A stretch of 64,000 nucleotides of DNA from Streptomyces fradiae (lineage in GTDB: Bacteria; Actinomycetota; Actinomycetes; Streptomycetales; Streptomycetaceae), in NCBI RefSeq assembly GCF_041270065.1, contig NZ_CP065958.1, forward strand, positions 6,324,001-6,388,000, written 5' to 3'. Below the pieces are notes generated by a model. The model did not search any database, was not told the DNA's origin, and worked only from the letters and a program-made list of their open reading frames with translations. Numbering within the stretch: position 1 is the stretch's first letter; each line of letters begins with the position of its first letter. Shown one piece after another: positions 1-10,500 of the stretch. The translations under genes and the position numbers were made by a program.

Positions 1-708
1 GACGGACGCGGCCTGGTCGGGCGGGCCGTGGACCTGGCCTGCCGGCTGTGCGACAGCGTGCCCGCCCGCCAGGTGATGACGGAGGCCCCGGAGGTCGATC
101 TGCTGATCGTCGTCTCGGACTCGCTCTACCGGAACGTGGTGATCGAGGGCGGCCGTTTCGTCGAGCCGGACCGCTACCGGCGGGCCCCGGTGGTCGCCAA
201 GGAGACCCACGAGGACGCCTGGTTCCACGTGCCCGGCCTGCCCGAGCCGCCCGCCCTGGCCGGCGCCCCGCGCGCCGCCGGGCCGGGGCCGCGGCCGGAC
301 GGGTCACCACAGACCGGCGGTGGGCCGTCGCGGGGGGACGGCTCACCGCCCGGCACCGCCGAGCCCAGGCCCAAGGCCCCGGCTGGAAGCAGGACGTTCA
401 CGGCGGGGCGCGACATCCAGGTGATCGAGGCCACCACGATCCACGGCCCGATCACCGGCATCCGCAACGAGACGCGGGACGGGACGAGGGACGGGGAGCC
501 GGGCGGGTCCTCGCGCCCGGGGGCTCGCGGCGGGGGCTCGCGCGGGCGAACGGGCGACGACGTGCCGGAGGAGGAGTGGGAGCCGGACTGGGACGACGAG
601 GACCCGGACGCCGACGACTCGTATGCCGGCGTCCCCGAGGAGCGGCGCGAGCACACGTACGGCGAGGGCGACGGCCATCCGGACGGCGGGCGGGAGGAGC
701 GGGCATGA
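1..708 (+). CDS. C-terminal part of a nucleotide-cyclase-like protein (5' end outside window)
   Basis: The frame is open from the first base, so the gene begins upstream; about 235 residues are visible. The start of the visible part (GRAVDLACRL, then LIVVSDSLYR, then VVAKETHEDAWFHVPG) follows the pattern at the end of class III nucleotide cyclase domains: GxxVNxAARL, then ILVSxxTYR, then a lysine-bearing strand and a closing VPG. The catalytic Asn position reads Asp here, while the following Arg is kept. After it come about 130 residues of Gly/Pro/Asp-rich linker holding a short motif, GRDIQVIEATTIHGPITGI, and an acidic tail. The stop codon overlaps the next start (ATGA at 705-708), so it belongs to the downstream operon. 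The cyclase assignment is inferred from a fragment; it could be an inactive cyclase relative or another ferredoxin-fold domain. Confidence 0.5.
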   Translation, partial: DGRGLVGRAVDLACRLCDSVPARQVMTEAPEVDLLIVVSDSLYRNVVIEGGRFVEPDRYRRAPVVAKETHEDAWFHVPGLPEPPALAGAPRAAGPGPRPDGSPQTGGGPSRGDGSPPGTAEPRPKAPAGSRTFTAGRDIQVIEATTIHGPITGIRNETRDGTRDGEPGGSSRPGARGGGSRGRTGDDVPEEEWEPDWDDEDPDADDSYAGVPEERREHTYGEGDGHPDGGREERA

Positions 709-3029
709 GCGACGACGACCTCGACCACGGCGGCGGTGCGGCGCCCGACGCGGAGCCCAAGGCCGACGAGGCCCAGGGAGGCACCCCTGGGACGCCGTCG
801 ACGACCGGCGACGGCCCGTCCGGCGACGCGGCCCGGGAGCCCAACCCCTTCGACCGGGCCGACCGCAGCCCGCTCGGCGGCGCGGGCACCACCGGCGGCG
901 CCGGGACCGCGCGCGCCGCGCGCCGCTCCCTCGGGCAGGGCTCGCCGGGCGACCACCGGACGGCCGCCGGCCGCGATGCCCACGTCCACTACGGCGACCG
1001 GTACGAGCTGCTGCTCGGCGACCGTCCGCACTTCGTGCAGGGCGCGGTCCCGGCCGAGACCCTGGACCATCTCGACGACGTGTACTGCGAGACGGACGGC
1101 TACCAGCGCATGAAGGACCGGCTGCGCAGCCACCGGGTCCTGGTCCTTTGCGGCGAGCCGGGCAGCGGCCGCACCGCCACCGCCCTCGCGCTGCTCGCCG
1201 AGCAGACCGGGCGGCGGGTCCACCGGCTCGACCCCCGGCACGGGGTCGACGAGATCACCGCCGACGCCCTCCACGAGAAGTCCGGCCACCTCCTCGAACA
1301 CCGCCCCGACGACATCCGTGCCGAGGACGGGCGCCGGCGCGCCCGGGGCGAGCGCGGCGAACCGGCCCCGCGCCCTCCGGTGCGCCTGTCCGAGCTGCAC
1401 CTCGACCGCTTCGCCGACCTGCTCCGCGGTGTCGACGGCTACGCGGTGGTCGTCCTCGGCAACGGCGACCTGGCCGACCGGCTGCTGCGCGGCCGGTACG
1501 GGATGTACTGCGCGCCGCCGCCCGCCGCCGACGTCCTCCACCGCCATCTGCGGCTGCTGCTGCGCGGCGCGCCGGAGGAGGCCACGGCCGAGGCCCGGGC
1601 CCTCGCGGTCCGCGCCGACGTCGTCGACGCCCTCGGCCTGGAGGAGCTGCGGCCGCGCGAGGCCGCCCGGCTCGCCGACCACCTCGCCGGACACCGGCGC
1701 GGCTCCCTGACCGACGAGCAACTCCTCGCGGAGTGCGCCTCCTTCGTACGGGCCCAGGCCCGCGACTGGTTCGCGGGCGCCGACCGGCCCGGCACCTTGC
1801 CCGAGGCCCTGCCGCTGCTCAACGCCGCCGCCTTCCGGATCGCCGTGGCCGTCTTCGACGGCTCCGCCTACAGCATCGCCACCGAGGCCGCCGAGCTCCT
1901 CGCCTGGGAGCTCGCCGTCACCCTCGACCCCGAACACCCGGCGGGACGGCGCCTGTTCGGCACCCACGCCGAGCACCGGCCGGTGCTCGCCCGGTCCGTC
2001 CTGGAGGACGGCGAGCTCGACCTCGGCCGGGCCAAGGTGCCGGTCCGCGCCGTCCGCTTCCAGGGCACGGCGCTCGCCACCGCCGTCCTCGCCGAGGTCT
2101 GGCACGGGTACCACAACGTGCGCGGACCGGTCGCCCGCTGGCTGCGCGGCCTCTGCGACGACCCCCGCCCCGAGGTGTGGGTACGGGCCTCCATCGCGGC
2201 CGGGGTGCTCTGCTCCTGGGACTGGATCCACGGCTACCACGAGCTGGTCGCGCCGCTCGCCGGCACCGACGACCCGGTGGCCCGGATGGCGGCGGCGACC
2301 GCCCTCGCCGAGGCGGCCCGCGACCCCGAGGTGCGGCCCGCCGTCGCCGCCACCCTCAAGGACTGGGCCGCCTCGGACGACCCGCAGCTGCGCGACACCG
2401 CGCTGCTCACCCACGGCTACGAGTACGCGGCCGGCGGCCTGCGCCGCTCGCTCGACGCTGTCGCCCGCGTCGTCCGCGAGCAGGAGCCGACCGACTTCGA
2501 CGTCCTTGTGCCCGCCTCGTTCAGCGTCACCCGGCTGCTCGCCTCCGGCGACCCCGAGCCGGTCCTTCGCCGGATGCGGCGCTGGCTCACCGACGGGCGG
2601 CAGAACCTGGCCAACCTGGTGCACCTGACCGTGATCCGCAGCCTCACCACCCGCACCACCTATCTGTGGGGCCTGCGGGACGTCCCCGAACTCGACGAGC
2701 ACGCCGCCCGGCCCCTGATGGTCGCGCTGCTCGCGACCCGGCCCGACCTCGCCCCGGTGCTCGGCGGGCTGCTGCGGCACAGCCTCGTCACCGCGCGGGC
2801 CGGCGAGGCCGCCCTCGACGGCCTGGGCAGCCTGCTGCGCCGCGCCGCCAAGGACCCCACCGCCCTCGACCTCGTCTGCGGGCTGCTGCCCCTGATCTCC
2901 GTCGAGCGCCGCGACCGGGACCGGCTCCGCGGGCTTCTCAACGACCTGGTACGGGACCGGGACCGGCCCCTGGACAAGAGCGCGGCGCGTCGCATGTGGG
3001 ACGCCGTCGCGGAAGGAGCGCACCGATGA
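705..3029 (+). CDS. P-loop ATPase with helical-repeat C-terminal half (STAND-like)
   Basis: A 774-residue protein whose ATG overlaps the previous stop. Residues 1-95 are a Gly/Pro/Asp-rich low-complexity region ending in the short motif GRDAHVHYGDRYEL. A Walker A motif, GEPGSGRT, lies near residue 150, followed by a possible Walker B strand (YAVVVLGNGD) near residue 243. The second half, from about residue 390, is alpha-helical and Ala/Leu-rich, with repeated segments that look like HEAT-type units (for example VRASIAAGVL and ARMAAATALAEAA). A P-loop domain followed by helical repeats is the layout of STAND-type signalling ATPases and chaperone-like conflict proteins. No enzymatic effector domain is visible. 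The gene overlaps its downstream neighbour by 4 bases. Function is inferred from architecture and context only. Confidence 0.6.
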   Translation: MSDDDLDHGGGAAPDAEPKADEAQGGTPGTPSTTGDGPSGDAAREPNPFDRADRSPLGGAGTTGGAGTARAARRSLGQGSPGDHRTAAGRDAHVHYGDRYELLLGDRPHFVQGAVPAETLDHLDDVYCETDGYQRMKDRLRSHRVLVLCGEPGSGRTATALALLAEQTGRRVHRLDPRHGVDEITADALHEKSGHLLEHRPDDIRAEDGRRRARGERGEPAPRPPVRLSELHLDRFADLLRGVDGYAVVVLGNGDLADRLLRGRYGMYCAPPPAADVLHRHLRLLLRGAPEEATAEARALAVRADVVDALGLEELRPREAARLADHLAGHRRGSLTDEQLLAECASFVRAQARDWFAGADRPGTLPEALPLLNAAAFRIAVAVFDGSAYSIATEAAELLAWELAVTLDPEHPAGRRLFGTHAEHRPVLARSVLEDGELDLGRAKVPVRAVRFQGTALATAVLAEVWHGYHNVRGPVARWLRGLCDDPRPEVWVRASIAAGVLCSWDWIHGYHELVAPLAGTDDPVARMAAATALAEAARDPEVRPAVAATLKDWAASDDPQLRDTALLTHGYEYAAGGLRRSLDAVARVVREQEPTDFDVLVPASFSVTRLLASGDPEPVLRRMRRWLTDGRQNLANLVHLTVIRSLTTRTTYLWGLRDVPELDEHAARPLMVALLATRPDLAPVLGGLLRHSLVTARAGEAALDGLGSLLRRAAKDPTALDLVCGLLPLISVERRDRDRLRGLLNDLVRDRDRPLDKSAARRMWDAVAEGAHR

Positions 3030-4300
3030 ACGGGCCGCACGAGGAGGGGCAGGTCCGCCGCGAGCCGGACGGCCTGCGCGAGCGCCGCGAGCGGCGGGCG
3101 GACCCCGCCCAGGAGCGGAAGTCGCCGGGCCCCGCGGCGGGCGGAGCCGAGGCCGGGGACGGCGCGGGCACCGGGCCGCTCGGACCGCTGCTGCGCGAGA
3201 GCGCGCCCCCGTACCGCCGCACCAGCGGACAGATCGCGGCGGTCCTGCTCTACCGCAACGGCGGGCACCGGATCGTGTGGCCGGACCGGACGGACGACGT
3301 CGACAAGCCGCTGCTCCGCCCCCCGTACACCGTCTTCGAGGTGCAACTGGGCCGCAACATCACCGAGTTCGCGCTGCGGTTGCCCGCCGCCGGCGACGGC
3401 TCCTGGTTCGACGTCCGGGTCCGGATCCAGTGGACGGTCGAGGACCCCTACCTCGTGGTCCGCGAACAGGCGTGGAACGTGGCCGAGCTGCTGCACGACG
3501 ACCTGCTCGACGGGCTGCGCTCGCTGTCCCGCCGCTTCCGGCTCACCGAGGCCCAGCGCGCCGACGAGGCCGTCCGGGACGAACTGGCCTCCGGCCGGCT
3601 CGTCATCGGCCGGGACATCGGACTGCGCACCCAGGTCTACGTCTTCTTCGACCTGGCCGAGCAGACCAGGATCGAGGTGGCCCGGGGCGACCAGGCCGGG
3701 GTCGCCAGCGGCTCCGACGCCCGGGTCGCCGAGCGCGAACTGCGCCAGGAGGCGTGGGACCGCAAGCGGATCGAGGCCCGCGCCGAGGCGCTGATGGCCG
3801 TCTTCCGGAGCGGCGACCTGGCCCAGATCGCCCACCACATGGCGAGCAACCCCGATCGGGAGTGGGAGATCCGCACCCAGCTCCAGCGCGAGAAGCGCGA
3901 GGGCCAGGCCGACCTGCTCACCGTCTTCACCAAGCTCCTCGACGCGGGCGTGCTCGAACGCCACGAGATCGACGAGCAGGCCTTCCAGGTCCTGCAGCAT
4001 CTGCGCGGCTCCACCGGCGCCATCCTCGGCGGCGTCGCCTCCCAGGTCCTGGACGGCGACCGGGGCTCCGGCCGGCGCGCCCTGGAGCCCGCCCGGCCCG
4101 AGCCCGCCGCGCCCCACTGGGACGACGAGCCCGCACCGGAGGCGGCGCCCCAGGACCGGCGGATCTACGAACCGACCGACGTCCGGCCCGCGTCCGCGTC
4201 CGGGCCCGATCCGTACGACGACCCGTACGACGCCCGCGACCGCCACGACGCTCCCCGCTCCCAGCCGAGCGACGCGTTCGACGACTGGGACGACGAATGA
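3026..4300 (+). CDS. Band 7/SPFH-like domain protein
   Basis: A 424-residue protein that starts at the ATG overlapping the previous stop. After a charged N-terminal region of about 60 residues comes a globular beta-rich domain (residues about 70-215) with the run of features typical of Band 7/SPFH proteins: a strand like FEVQLGRNITEFAL, then FDVRVRIQWTVEDPYLVV, then helices and a strand (LRTQVYVFFDLAEQT). A helical, charged segment follows (residues 230-340), possibly coiled coil. The tail is rich in Asp, Pro and Tyr and ends in DDWDDE. No transmembrane helix is evident, so membrane association, if any, would be peripheral. SPFH proteins usually scaffold membrane microdomains. In this operon it lies next to a membrane effector-like protein and a tubulin-like protein. 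The family call is by pattern, not alignment. Confidence 0.5.
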   Translation: MNGPHEEGQVRREPDGLRERRERRADPAQERKSPGPAAGGAEAGDGAGTGPLGPLLRESAPPYRRTSGQIAAVLLYRNGGHRIVWPDRTDDVDKPLLRPPYTVFEVQLGRNITEFALRLPAAGDGSWFDVRVRIQWTVEDPYLVVREQAWNVAELLHDDLLDGLRSLSRRFRLTEAQRADEAVRDELASGRLVIGRDIGLRTQVYVFFDLAEQTRIEVARGDQAGVASGSDARVAERELRQEAWDRKRIEARAEALMAVFRSGDLAQIAHHMASNPDREWEIRTQLQREKREGQADLLTVFTKLLDAGVLERHEIDEQAFQVLQHLRGSTGAILGGVASQVLDGDRGSGRRALEPARPEPAAPHWDDEPAPEAAPQDRRIYEPTDVRPASASGPDPYDDPYDARDRHDAPRSQPSDAFDDWDDE

Positions 4301-4851
4301 GCACCCCGACCGGGGGCACCGCCCCCAGGCCCGTGCCCGCACCCACGCCTGCTCCGGCCCGGGCGGCCCGTCCCGCCGAGGCGCCCGAGCCCGGCGAACT
4401 GCGGCGGATGGCCGAGCAGTTGCTCACCACCGTGCGCGAGGACATCGGACGCGCCGACACCAAGGCGGCGATCCTGCTGTCCGGCGCGCTCGCCTTCCTC
4501 GCGATCGTCTTCTCCCGCGACCACGGCCCGCTGCCCGGCGGCGCCGGCCGCGTCCTGCTCGTCGCCGCCGGAGCGCTGTGGACCGCCGGCGTGCTGATGC
4601 TCGTCTCCGTCGTGCTGCCCCGCACCCGGCCCGGCGCCGAACGCACCCTGCTCCGCACGCTCGTCTCCGGCACCTCGGCGGACGCCCTGCGCACCCGCCT
4701 GGAGGCCGCAGGACCGGACGCCACCGGCTGGCTTCTGGACCAGGCGAGCGTCCACGGCCTCGTCCTCGCCGCCAAGTACCGATGGCTGCGGCTGGGCGTC
4801 GCCGCCCTCGTGCTCGGCGCCCTCCTGGCCCTCCTCAGCGAACTGTGGTGA
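4297..4851 (+). CDS. PycTM/Pycsar-effector-like membrane protein
   Basis: A 184-residue protein with ATGA overlap to the upstream gene. A Pro/Ala-rich start of about 35 residues is followed by a helix ending in the sequence RADTKAAILLSGALAFLAIV, in which an (A)D-x-KA motif leads directly into a transmembrane helix. That is the hallmark I know from the Pycsar effector membrane family (PycTM, DUF5706). A second hydrophobic helix lies near residues 85-110 and a third closes the protein (residues about 160-184). In Pycsar systems such a protein binds a cyclic pyrimidine nucleotide and damages the inner membrane. Here the cyclase-like gene two genes upstream of it supplies a possible partner. The transmembrane assignment is direct; the toxic role is inferred. 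Confidence 0.65.
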   Translation: MSTPTGGTAPRPVPAPTPAPARAARPAEAPEPGELRRMAEQLLTTVREDIGRADTKAAILLSGALAFLAIVFSRDHGPLPGGAGRVLLVAAGALWTAGVLMLVSVVLPRTRPGAERTLLRTLVSGTSADALRTRLEAAGPDATGWLLDQASVHGLVLAAKYRWLRLGVAALVLGALLALLSELW

Positions 4852-4858
4852 CACGCCC

Positions 4859-7403
4859 ATGAAGGTGACCGTGCAGTCGAAGCCGTGGCGCACCCCGCCG
4901 CAGAACCACCGCCCGAGCGCCCGCCCGAGCGCCCGGCTCGGACAGGCCGTCGGGCGGAGCCTCAGGACCGGCGGGACGCTGCTCGCCGCCGCGCTGCTCG
5001 TCGTCGCCGGGCCGCTCGCCGGCCCGGCCGGCGCCGTGCCCGCCGCGCGCGCGGCGGCGGCCGACCCCGCCGAGGGCGCCGACCCGATCGACTTCGTCGT
5101 CCTCGTCGACCAGTCGGAGAGCCTGGCCGACCAGGACCTGGCCCGGGAGACCGAGGCCGCCGCGCTGATCGGCCAGGGCGAGATCTCCGAACGCTCCCGG
5201 GCCGCCGTCATCGGCTTCGGCAGCTCCGAGAAGGCCGGCCAGTCGCCGGTCAACGAGGTCTGCCCGCTCGCCGTCGTCGACGCCGCCGGACGCCAGCGGC
5301 TCAGCGACTGCGTCAAGCAGCTCAACCGCCGCGACCGGGCCCGGCTCGGCCCCGGCACCGACTTCCCGGCCGCCGTCCGACAGGCCGTCACCCGGCTCAC
5401 CGAGAACGGCGGCACGGCCGCCGGCGGCCCGGCCAAGACCCCCAAGGTGGTCTTCCTGCTGACCGACGGCCGGCTCGACGTCAGCGACAGCCCCGAGTAC
5501 GGCACCGACGCGCCCAGTCGCCAGTCCAACGGCGAGAAGCGGCTGGCCGAGGAGCTGGCCCGGGCCCGCGCGGCCGGGGTGCAGATCTGGCCGCTGGGCT
5601 TCGGCGGCGAGATCGACCGGGCGGCGCTCACCGCGATGGCCCAGGGCGGCTACCGCGGCGCCTGCTCCGACGTGCCCGGCTCCGCGCCCCGGATGCGGGT
5701 GGTCGCCGGCTCCGGCCAGATCGACAAGGCGCTCCAGGAGACCTTCGCCGCCGCCCGCTGCGCCAGCATCGTGGACGGCACCGCCGGCAAGCCGCCCGCC
5801 GACCTGTTCGTGACCATCCCGCCGATCGCCACCGACGGCTCCCTCACCGTGGCCAAGCACGACCCGAAGGTGCGGGTCACCTACTTCGACCCGCGGAACC
5901 GGCCGGTGCCCACCCGTGGCGACTTCGACGGCTCGGCCTTCGAGGTCAGCGGCGCCGACGGGCCGGTCGAGGCGCTGCGCGTGCGCAACCCGCTGCCCGG
6001 CCGCTGGCGGGTGCACATCGAGGCCCCCGAGGGGCACCGGGACCGCGAGGTCGCCGTACGGGCCATCTGGCAGGGCAGGCTGCGGTCCGCCGTGGTCCTC
6101 GACCCGGTCGCACCGCGGGCCGGCCAGGAGGCCGTGGTCGAGGTGCGGATGCAGACCCGGCGCGGCGTCGTCATCACCGACCCGCGCCAGCTGCGGGGCG
6201 TCACCGTGAGCGCCCGGATCACCGGCGACGGCGGCTTCGCCCCGGTCACCGTCCGCCTCGCCGACGACGGAAAGGCACCCGACCGCACGGCCGGGGACGT
6301 CCGCTTCACCGGCCGGCTCACCGTGCCGGCCACCGCCACCGGCGACCTGGAGATCGTCGCGGACATGGCCGCGCCGGGCGTCACCTCCGACCGGCGCCCC
6401 TTCCACACCACCGTCACCCAGGGCACCCCGCTCCTGGAGGCCCAGGTCTCGGTCGACCGGGTCACTGTGCACCCCGGCGACACCGTGCACGGCTGGGTCG
6501 ACCTCACCAACCACGACAGCGTCCCGCACACCCTCCGCCTCGCCCTGGAGGACGAACCGGGCGGAACGGGATCCAACTCCGGGCCGGGTTCCGGGCTTAG
6601 GCTCGCCCCGGCGACCGTCGTCGCCCAGCCCGGCCCGGCGACCCGAGCCGAGTTCACCCTCACCGTCGGCAAGGACGCCCCGCTCGGCGCGCTCGGCGGC
6701 CGGCTCGTCGTCCTGGACACCGGGCGCGGCGACAGCAAGCTCGACGCCGTCTTCCTGGACGTCCGCGTCGAGGCGCCCCCCACCTGGTGGGACCGCTGGT
6801 GGCCGTATGCCGTCGGCGGCGCGATCGCGCTCGCCCTGCTCGCCGCCGTCGCCGCCGTCCGCATCGCCGTCGGCCGGCGGACGAAGGACCTGACCGGGGT
6901 GCGGATCGAACTCCTCAGGGACGGGGTCGTCCTGCACACGCTGGTCGTGCACGCCGGACAGAGCCCGGGCGGGGAGTACGAGTTCGGCATCGACCAGCCG
7001 CGCGGCGCCGCCCCCACCCTGCGGCGCGGCTCCCGGGGCGGCGGCGCGCACCGGCTGCGCCGGACCGGCGCGGGCGAGCTGCTGTTCCGCCCGCACCGGG
7101 GCCGGGAGGCGCCGATCCGCGCCGGCCGGCCGGTCGCCGTGGACGAGTGCGAGCTGGTCGTACGGGACCGCCGGCCGGCGGCCCGCGGCCGCATACCGGC
7201 CGCCGGCCGGCTGCTCCCCGGCGCCCGCCGCGGCGGTACGGGCCGGGCCGGGGGGGGGGGGGCCCCGGGGGCGCCCCGCCCGCCCCCGCGGCTCCGCCCC
7301 GGCCGGGGACGCCCGGCCGCCCACCACGGGCGGCCCGCACGGCCCCGGACCCGACGCCCCGAACGCGCCCACCACGACGCCTGCCTGGGACCCGGACTTC
7401 TGA
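4859..7403 (+). CDS. Secreted, membrane-anchored von Willebrand A domain protein (probable frameshift at poly-G)
   Basis: The N-terminus has a long basic stretch and a hydrophobic Ala/Leu core (residues about 40-65) like an extended signal peptide. A von Willebrand A domain follows, with MIDAS motifs DQSES near residue 81, a conserved GPGTDF Thr near 165 and TDGRLD near 202. Beta-rich extracellular-type domains come next, then a transmembrane helix near residues 648-670 and a short cytoplasmic beta domain. The topology is therefore mostly outside the cell, anchored near the C-terminus. The frame in use at the start runs to 7522, but beyond the 13-G run at 7250-7262 it has poor third-position GC. 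The adjacent frame has near-perfect third-position GC and ends in AWDPDF at 7401-7403. I therefore end the gene there, assuming a one-base homopolymer error or real slippage. Confidence 0.65.
7250..7262 (+). repeat. 13-base poly-G tract inside the von Willebrand A gene
   Basis: Thirteen consecutive G, followed by four C and five G. The tract lies in the cytoplasmic tail-coding part of the vWA gene. The frame before the tract and the frame with the best coding character after it differ by one base. Such tracts are prone to sequencing error and to replication slippage. Confidence 0.9.
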
Positions 7404-7518
7404 CCGGCGAGACCGCCACCGGACCGGCGCACCGGACCCGGACCCACGCCCGACACCCACGACCGACGCCCCACGCACGTACGAACGAAAGGTCCTCAGG
7501 GGCCCCAGGGGAGACGAC

Positions 7519-10500
7519 ATGAAGATCTACCAGCCCATGCTGTTCGTGGGCCTCGGCGGCACCGGCGGCCGCATCGGCAGCGAGCTCGAACGCAGCCTGC
7601 GCCGCGAGCTGTGCGGCCCCGACGGCACCGAACTCGTCGACGGCGGACGGCGGCTGCCGTTCCAGCTGCCCGACTGCCTGCAGTTCGTGTACGCGGACTT
7701 CAGCGAGGCCGAGCTGACCCGCCAGCCCCAGTTCCGGGCCAAGGGCGCCGAGGGCGCCGCGTACTCCCGCACCTCCCGGATGGTCCGCGACCTGCTGCCC
7801 ACCGACTACGACTCCTCGCCCGAGGTCACCCGCATGCTGCGGGTCGCCCTGCACGAGGAGACCAAGCTGTGGCTGCCGCCGCAGGCCCGGCAGCCGCGCG
7901 TCGCGCCGCTGCACAGCGGCGCCGGCCAGCTGCCCACGGTGGGCCGCGCGGCGCTGTTCGCGACCATGCGCTCCGGTCTCGAACCGGTGCTGCGGCAGCT
8001 GCGCGAGGCGATCGGCGCGATCGGCAACTCGGCCGGCGACCTCCAGCGGGTCGGCGGCAGCCGGATCCGCGGCTGCGACGTCTTCGTCGCCTTCTCCGTC
8101 GCCGGCGGCACCGGCGCCGGCATCTACTACGACTTCCTCCACCTCATCGGCCACGAGTTCCGCAAGGGCAAGGTGCCCGGCGTCAAGATCTATCCGCTGG
8201 TCGTCATGCCCTCCGCCTTCCCGCCCGAGGGCGGCGGCGGCCGGGAGGCCGAACTCAACGCCGCCCGCGCCCTCGTGGACCTGTCGCGCCTCGTCGACGA
8301 CCAGAACGTGCCGGACGCCCTCGACGACGTCGGCGACGTCGAGCAGCGCGGCCGGATCAGCGTCCACTACCCCGTCGACGGGGTCGTCGCGCTGCGCCCC
8401 TCCACCGTGCAGACCGCGTTCCTGTTCTCCAAGCCCGCCGTCATCGGCACCGAGGACCTGCGCCGCTCCATCACCGCCATGGTGATGTCCCTGATCGGCA
8501 CCGAGCTCAGCGAGGAGACCGGCGCCGCCGCCCGCGCCGAGGACGACTACCAGTCCTTCGCGGCCAGCTTCATCAACAAGAGCGTCGAGCGCTCCACCCC
8601 GGCCCGCACCGGCATCGGCTACCGCGGCATGTCCACCAGCCTGGCCGCCTCCCTCACCGTGCCCGTCGACGACCTCGCCGAGATCGTCGCCGGCCGGCTG
8701 CTCGCCCAGGCCGTCCGCGGCCTCGGCGAGAAGGCCCGCCGCACCACGCCCCAGGACAAGACCCAGGTCCAGGAGCTGTTCACCCGCTCCGGCGTCGGCC
8801 CGCTGTGGAGCCGCGAGGCCCCCGACGTGGCGCTGCCCGAGCAGCTCCCCAAGGGCAGGGGCGCGATCACCCAGGAGCTGCGCAACCGGCTCGGCGACAT
8901 GGAGGACGCCCTGCGCCGCCTGGAGTCGGACCTGTCCCGCGACGTGCCCCGGCTCACCGAGGACTTCAAGCCGGGCACGGCGGTGCGCGAACTCCTCGGC
9001 ATCGTCAGCCCGTTCCACGTCGAGATGATCCTCAACGGGCACCCCGGCCACCCGGACCGGGTCGCCGCCGCCGGCTTCACCGGCATGCTCGACAACCGGC
9101 GCAACGAGGCCGAACGGCCCCCGGACGTGCAGGCCCTCGCCCCCGCCATCCCGCACGTACGGCGCGGCGCCGGCGGCCTCGTACCGGCCCGCTGGAGCGA
9201 TCCCGACGTGCAGGACGCCCTCGCCCGCCAGGACGCCTGGTACCAGTGGCGGGCCCGGTCGCTGTGGCACCGGGCCTGGCAGGCCGGCGAGGCCCAGTGG
9301 CGGCCCGCGCTCACCAAGGTGCTGCACGAGCTCGGCGAGCTCGCCAAGGGGCTGCGCGCCCACGAGCAGGACGAGGGCAAGCTGTTCGCCGACCGGCGCC
9401 GCGAGCTCTACCGCGACGACCGTACCGGCGTCTCCTACCTCCTGCCGCCGCAGAACAGCCTGCGCGCCTTCTACGACGACGTCCTCGACCGGCTCGTGCA
9501 GAGCGAGGGCCTGCCCGAGAACACCGACGCGGCCGGGCTGCTCGAACGGCTCGTCCGGCCCGAGGAGTGGCGCGGCGCCCTGGACGCGGTGCGCCGCTCG
9601 CCCGGCGCCGCCGTCAAGGAGATCAAGCAGGTCGTCGAGCGGCGGGTGAAGCGGCTGTTCGGCGAGGCCAACGACGACCGGTTCGCCCGGCCGCTGCTGC
9701 CCTCCATGGGCCTGCTGCTCCGCGCGGCGGCCGGTGACGAGTCCGCCGAGTCGAAGGTCGACGGACGCTGGCTCGACCAGTTCCGGGCCGCGCTCGCCGG
9801 GCTCCTGCCGGTCGGCTTCACCCCGGACGGCGGCGGCCCGCTGAAGATCCTCATCGTGCACCCGGCCAGCGAGTCCGACGGCCGGGCCTCCGACTATCTG
9901 CGCCAGGAGCTCAACCTGCCGCCGCGCGCCGCCCAGGAGTACCGGGCCGTCGACACCGAGTCCATCACCGTGGTGCTGTTCCGCAGCGGCATGAACCTCA
10001 CCGACATCTCCGAGGTGCGCTCGGTCCTCACCCTCTGGGCGGAGGCCCGCGACAGCGGCGGCCAGGAGGACTTCCTGCACTGGCGGCAGCGGCTCGGCCA
10101 CCAGGACGACTGGCTGGTCTCCACCGAGGAGGACCGCCGGCGGATACTGCACCGCCTGCTCTGCACGATGTGGAACGGACACATCCACACCGAGGGCCCG
10201 GACGGTTCGCCGCACCGCGTGCGGATCCGGCTCCAGGAGGGCGAGGGCGCGACCATGTCGCTGCGCCTGGAGGACTTCGACGGCGCGCTGTCCAGCTGGG
10301 CGGGGCTGCTGCGGGCCTACGAGCGGTGGGCGCTGCTCGACGAGGGGCAGATCATCGAGGAGTTCTGCGGACGCCTGATGCAGGCCCTGCCCAAGGGCCT
10401 CGCGCACACCCCGGCGGGCCCCTCGCCGCTCTTCGTCCGCTTCGTCGAGGAGATCGCGCCGCGCCAGCGGCGGCTGCTCGAGGAGATGGCGCAGGAGTAC

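Noticed and set aside
380..1010. Similar GRD-containing motifs at the end of the cyclase-like protein and the start of the ATPase as a duplicated domain
   Set aside because: Only about four residues agree (GRDIQV versus GRDAHV). It is too short to claim homology, though it may be a shared docking strand.
174..3023. Long antisense open frame opposite the operon's first genes
   Set aside because: High GC makes long open frames on the opposite strand common. Its codon third positions do not show the GC bias, and the sense genes have clear motifs.
7404..7522. Continuation of the vWA frame to an ATGA overlap with the tubulin-like gene
   Set aside because: Tempting because other junctions overlap this way, but any ATG followed by A gives such an overlap, and the codons in this stretch are unlike coding DNA. 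I prefer the frame ending at 7403.
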